A stretch of 64,000 bases of DNA, from contig CM035416.1 in NCBI GenBank assembly GCA_020310875.1, positions 74,423,983 to 74,487,982 on the forward strand. Direction: 5' to 3'. This DNA comes from Ceratopteris richardii. Taxonomy: Eukaryota; Streptophyta; Polypodiopsida; Polypodiales; Pteridaceae. The position numbers were made by a program, and so were the translations under genes. Position 1 is the stretch's first letter, and each line of letters begins with the position of its first letter. Under the pieces are notes generated by a model that was not told the origin of the DNA, did not search any database, and saw only the letters and a program-made list of their open reading frames with translations. Below, piece after piece: positions 59,768-64,000 of the stretch.

Positions 59768-60299
59768 CTAATGGTGGTTAACATACCACTTGACACCAGA
59801 AAATCATAAAAAAGTACAAAAAGACCAATCTTAGAAATCATGGCAAAAATCCCACTAGTTGCATCTTTTTAGGCCTTTTTGTGGGTTATTGAGCAAGGAA
59901 ATCATAGGCTATATAAAGAATTAACTCTTCAGCTCATAAACCATCACTTTTTGGAGCCCTCTTCATTTGTTAGCCTTGAGAAGGAGTTCCCTTCAGGAGA
60001 TGGAGTTGTGTTTTCTTCGTCATCTTCCAGGTGTCGAGCAAATTATATCTATTTTTGGAGGAGATCAAACTTCAACCTCGGAGATTATTGGAGTGATTTC
60101 AAAGCTTGTATTCACCATCTTGTACAACATGTGTATCTTCTATGCTATCAAGTAACTTCAACTAAGGAATGTAACAATTATATTTGGAGCTTTGCTCCTT
60201 ACATCTCTCTCATGTGCCGTCTTCTCTGCATCATGTCTCTAATTTCTCTTTGTCTCTGAATTGATTGTGGGCAGCAAAACCAACAATTGATATCAGAAC

Positions 60300-62118
60300 A
60301 TGAAAATGTAGAGTACATATAGAACTTGGCCACATGTAGGAAGATCAAATCTTCATGGCATGTTCAAGTCAAGCTCAACCACATATTTAGCAATGGTCAT
60401 CAAGTCATCAATCTTTATGAAGAAGTTGAATTATATGTTGAAGTTAAGCTTGAATTCAAAATCCTATTTTAAGAATTTTCTTAGTATAATCTTAATTGGT
60501 ACAACATGGTGTCCCGATGACATGACTAATGGCATTAACGAGAGATAATCTAAAGCACTTTGTTTCACAAATGCACAAGCCCCTAACGTGCCCTCTAGCA
60601 TATGTTTTACCTTTCCTATGGCCTCCATTGTTCATGTAAAGGGATAATTTCAACTTATCCCAAATGTACGCCCAAAAGTTTCATCTAATTCTTACATCCC
60701 TAGTTCAAACTATGAACTTAAATAAGTTATGCAATTTGTATCATGCTAAATGGATAAGGCAACTAGTTGTGGAGTCCATTTGCTTGTTATGTGACAATGA
60801 AATGAGTTATCTTTTTGTGTCACACAATATAGTAGTCTTGTCTTTCAAGTTCCACTCCACTCTTTTCATCTTGTGATCATATCATGATGAGATTGTGTTT
60901 TGGGAAAGCCTTACTCTTGTATCTTGTTCCTTGTATATCCCCATCATGGAAATTCTTGTAGTTATGTGATATTGTATCCATACCTTATATCCTAAATTAT
61001 GGGACCATTGCATTTAGTCAAGTCACATCTCATTATACTATGAGTCCAAGGTTATGGTTTGCAAACATCTAGTCCACCTATCTTTTTTCCATAGTTGTTT
61101 GGGTACAATCCATATGATTTGTATGATACAATGGGATACAACTACATACATGCCTTAAGATTTCGGGCTTCCTGTACGGTATTTGTACATTCATAAGGTA
61201 CAATGACACATATATGTATACATATACATGTGAATGTACATGTACATGTACATGTACATGTGAATGTACAAATGTAAAGGGTATTTTTTGCCATGAATAT
61301 GCATCATATTATATCTATTATGAAGATAAATGTTTTATAATTGGTATAGTTGTAAAATCTATCTATTTCCTTTCTAAATTCAAGTCAAAAATACAAAATA
61401 AAGCATATAAAGTTTTTTGGTATGAATGGGTATGGATATATACAAGTACGTACGATATGAAAGGTATGTACGAATGTGTTCATGCCAGTATGAATAGCAA
61501 CCATGCTTTTTTCTATGTTTACTAGCCCCAAGTTGTGGGACAACTTGTAAAATTCAAGTATCATTACGAGGGTTGTCTTCTTCTTAAAATAAATTGTAAC
61601 AATCTTGTATCAAGTCTACTCCCAATGAGGACAACATTGTGCCCCAATAACAATACTAATGGCAAGAAATAATCCCAACCACTTTGCTGCAAACATGCAC
61701 TAGCTCTTAACATGTTCTCTCGCATACACTTTACCTTTGCTATCTCACCTTCTTCTATGATGCTCTCCATTATTCATGGACTCTATGTGTTTCTAAAAGA
61801 CCTGAAATGCTCTCACATACAAAACAAAGACACTTTAATTGTCAAATATAGTGTGAAGTGGACTCTGCTTTCTTTTTTATTTGAATGTCTGTATTCTATA
61901 ATATCAAGACATTGAAAAGGTAAAGCAATAATATGAAATCCTCAGACCATATAAACACTTCAAAAACACATAATGGAAACCCTGATTACCTCCAGAAGAT
62001 CTTGGATTGATGCATGAAAACCACGCCTCCCGTTAAAGTCCCAGAAAGCACCTTTGCATTATACGTTACATGGTATAGCTTTTGAACACTTATGAATAGT
62101 AGACTGACACATGCTAAT
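60300..62118. other. Duplicated spacer, no gene recognised
   Basis: It begins with the old LTR's primer site TTGATATCAGAACATGA near 60287. The part 60804-61660 has no match in copy 1. A 68-codon minus-strand frame at 61564-61770 falls partly in the degenerate 75-bp block described in copy 1 and is not accepted as a gene. Confidence 0.45.
61206..61275. repeat. (TACATG)n-like microsatellite
   Basis: GTACATGTACATGTACATGT and close variants over about 70 bp. Confidence 0.9.
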
Positions 62119-62130
62119 AGTACGGATGTG

Positions 62131-62401
62131 TATCCACGTCCCGTAGGACAGTTGGTTGAGCTTTGGCCTCTTGAGGTGGAGATTCAGGGTTCAAGTCCCG
62201 GACTGGACATGTTATGGCTTAGGTCAGTTAAACCCACTTGTAACCAAATCTCTTTCAGTTGTAACATTGTCTAACCCCTGCTTTGTGGGATACGGGGGGT
62301 CCCGCGGGTGCTATGCCCATTCACTTGTACAATTGTAATTTCAAAGTTAAAGTCCGAGGGAGTAAGCTTCGGCTGAACCTCCATTAAAAAAAGAAAAAAA
62401 A
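62131..62401 (+). mobile_element. tRNA-derived SINE type A, copy 1, with exact empty site
   Basis: A 271-bp element with an A-box-like TAGGACAGTTGG, a B box GGTTCAAGTCC (62188-62198) and an A-rich end. It is flanked by AGTACGGATGTG (62119-62130) and AGTACGAATGTG (62402-62413). Duplication copy 1 has a single AGTACGAATGTG at the matching place near 28780, which is the empty site. Confidence 0.93.
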
Positions 62402-62585
62402 AGTACGAATGTGAATAAGTCTGTGTCCAAGAAATTCATTGACATAAGAAATGAAATCGTGCGTACAAGTCATTTGTTATTGATGCATTCTACGTATTTG
62501 CGCTGCATTGTTCTTTCATGCCCAGGAGCATTTGTACTTCATTGAAAATCCATGCACTTACTTGATTTGAGAGTCAACACAGTAC

Positions 62586-63199
62586 CTCATTTAACAGAAA
62601 ATTTGGAAAGACTTGTGCATTGGTCAAGTAAGTTCCACATCAGGGGCAATTCTTCTTCTTTTTTAGATGGGTCATTATGCACGTGTAACAGAAGCTATGC
62701 CCGCAAGTCGTGGAGAAAGCACCCTTCATTATCTGGAAGCAGATTGGACAAAGGATATCCTTGTTCAGGTCACGTTTAGAATGGCCTACATCACATTCTA
62801 GGCGTGAGAGCTCGCCTTTCCCCGGCCCCGAAAGGGAAGGAAGTTTCACACTCGCGAAACCCTTTTTTTTTTTTTTTTTTTTTAATGGAGGTTCAGCCAA
62901 AGCCTACTCCCCCGAACTTTAACTTTGAAATTGCAACTGTACAAGGAAGGGCATAGTATCCATGGGACCGCCCTTATCCCACAAGAACAGGGGTTTACAA
63001 GACTGGGTTAAACGGCGGTCAACACTATCGCAGGGATAGACAAACGATGGCACTGAGCCACAATGCAAGATCTTTCAAGAATACATGTCCCTAACATGTT
63101 GCTGCCAGGGATTGAACCCTCGCCCCCGCCTCAAGAGATGAGAGACCCAACCACTAAGCCAGCCAACTGGGACTCACTTGCGGAACCTTCCTGATCCAT
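62586..63199 (-). pseudogene. COP1 exon 1 second copy: nonsense in the RING and a SINE in the coding sequence
   Basis: It is the duplicate of 28961-29248, same strand, 33 kb upstream of the intact exon. The start ATG (63199) and the donor sequence GAG|GTACTG are kept. A type A SINE is inserted near codons 5-9. Codon 78, TGC in the intact exon, is TGA here (62640-62642), so the frame stops before the last RING ligand C79. Other changes: N71 to K, T27 to C, C24 to R. An alternative open frame starts in the SINE tail (MAEPPL and a lysine run) and joins the RING text, but meets the same stop. If transcribed, it could not give COP1. Confidence 0.9.
62862..63173 (-). mobile_element. tRNA-derived SINE type A, copy 2, inside the COP1 exon 1 copy
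   Basis: On the minus strand, so in the sense of COP1, it starts near CCCAGTTGGCTGGCTTAGTG (A box), has GGTTCAATCCC as B box, and shares the 3' end GGCTGAACCTCCATTAAAA with type A copy 1, ending in about 23 A. The flanks TCACACTCGCGAAACC and TCACTTGCGGAACC are the target duplication. The intact exon near 29220-29235 shows the single, empty version. Confidence 0.9.
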
Positions 63200-63930
63200 G
63201 GCAAGTAATCTTTAATGCTCTCACTTTCAAACCATGCTCAATTGAGAGACGTTGAAGTAAAGGGAACCATCCACCAGACGACCAACGTCCAGATATATTC
63301 CGCTTGTATGTACATTTATCTTTGCTAAATCACAAAGGCCTAGTAATATTACAGCAATAAGAAACTGATCATTCACAATACAATCGTGTTGACTCAGGTA
63401 AAGTTGCTTTCTGTAGCAACGCCTATGCAGTATGTGGTGTGGTGTAAGACATGGAGAAAAGCGCAGAGAAGGCAGAAGCGGATAAGCAGATCGATGCGGA
63501 AGTAAAACAATGGTGAAAGGCAGGGGCAAAAAGACGAAATGGGTAATAGCGCAGGAAATCCGGATCAATTTCTTCCTTGACGGGCCTCTTAAGGAGCTCA
63601 CGAGCTGAAGATGAGACGCACACAGGGAGAAAAAGTGAGGCAGTGTAAGCCCGGCCCTGAAACATAAGTAAAAAAACGAGCTACCGAAAAGCCCAAATCA
63701 ATTAGCGAGAAGGAAAGTGTCAATGGAGAATGCGGAGTCGCGGACTCGACGCAGCACAGAAGAGAAATGAGCGAATCGAATGCTTCCCTACTCTTCGGGC
63801 TTGCGCATCTTGCGGCCAGCCCGTGCCAAAGTCCTCTTCACATATTCGCCTCCAATAGCGTGCAGAGATGGCGGAGACACTTCTTTGAAGCGAGTCGAAC
63901 CTTTTTGAGACTTTTTTGGAGAGGATTTTT
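63200..63930 (-). promoter_or_regulatory. Upstream region of the COP1 exon 1 copy
   Basis: It aligns with 29249-29950. It has kept most of the sequence but lacks the CCAAT and G-box stretch: CAGCCCG is joined directly to TGCCAAAG near 63827. There are a few extra short insertions. No confident promoter elements can be named. Confidence 0.45.
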
Positions 63931-63935
63931 TTTTT

Positions 63936-64000
63936 TACAGTACAATGAATTGGAAACACACTCACACACCCGATCTTATAAGATAGAGGCATTCATCTTA
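63936..64000 (-). mobile_element. SINE type C, 3' end only (runs off the window)
   Basis: It has the same GTGTGTGAGTGTGTTTCC tail and position as the SINE at 29953-30085, but with the ending CAATTCATTGTACTGT preserved before the A run. This links types B and C, which share that ending. Confidence 0.7.

Larger units (their letters stand above)
59768..64000. repeat. Segmental duplication, copy 2 (contains the decayed COP1 exon 1)
   Basis: It aligns with 27615-30090 in the same orientation from AATGGTGGTTAACATACCAC onward and continues to the window end. It differs by two SINE insertions (62131-62401, 62862-63173), an extra segment (60804-61660), loss of about 15 bp with the G-box, and scattered substitutions. 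The true right end is beyond the window. Confidence 0.9.

Noticed and set aside
62140-62210. Possible tRNA gene with A and B boxes
   Set aside because: It is the head of a SINE with target duplications and a poly(A) end.

Overview
The window is plant nuclear DNA, AT-rich and dominated by transposable elements. It carries Copia and Gypsy LTR retrotransposon fossils, several hAT DNA transposons, a LINE fragment, tRNA-derived SINEs, a TRIM element and long dinucleotide repeats. The one host gene I recognise is COP1, the RING / coiled-coil / WD40 E3 ubiquitin ligase of light signalling, on the minus strand. Its small introns are 77-321 bp but its first intron is 25,392 bp and full of transposons, which suggests a large plant genome. 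Its protein is divergent from the angiosperm COP1 I remember, so a fern or another non-flowering lineage is possible. I cannot fix the species.

Layout. At 1-3568 lie COP1 exons 6 to 2, reading right to left; the WD40 exons would be beyond base 1. COP1 intron 1 spans 3569-28960. Inside it, an old hAT transposon (hAT-2, 3957-19361) was hit by a Copia element (4707-15762, target duplication GCTTG). That Copia then received a second hAT in its 5' LTR (hAT-1, 4885-8633, target duplication ATGTAAAG) and a TRIM element in its pol region (12449-13274, target duplication GGAAA). The rest of the intron holds a second Copia fossil, a LINE endonuclease start, a minus-strand hAT remnant, two nested non-autonomous hAT elements and an old Copia LTR. 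COP1 exon 1, with an intact RING finger, is at 28961-29248, with its upstream region behind it.

From about 30 to 59.8 kb there is no host gene. The region holds SINEs, two related Copia fossils with roughly 220-bp LTRs in opposite orientation, a three-LTR Gypsy complex (38546-56407) and another Copia fossil (56408-59767). From 59768 to the window end runs a second copy of the 27.6-30.0 kb segment. It includes a second COP1 exon 1 that has a nonsense codon in the RING and a SINE inserted in its coding sequence. Comparing the two copies gives clean empty and filled sites for two SINE insertions.

The main points are the exon-resolved COP1 gene, the duplicated and decayed first exon 33 kb upstream of it, and a transposon nest whose order is fixed by target-site duplications. 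All coordinates come from reading the sequence; no database search was possible.
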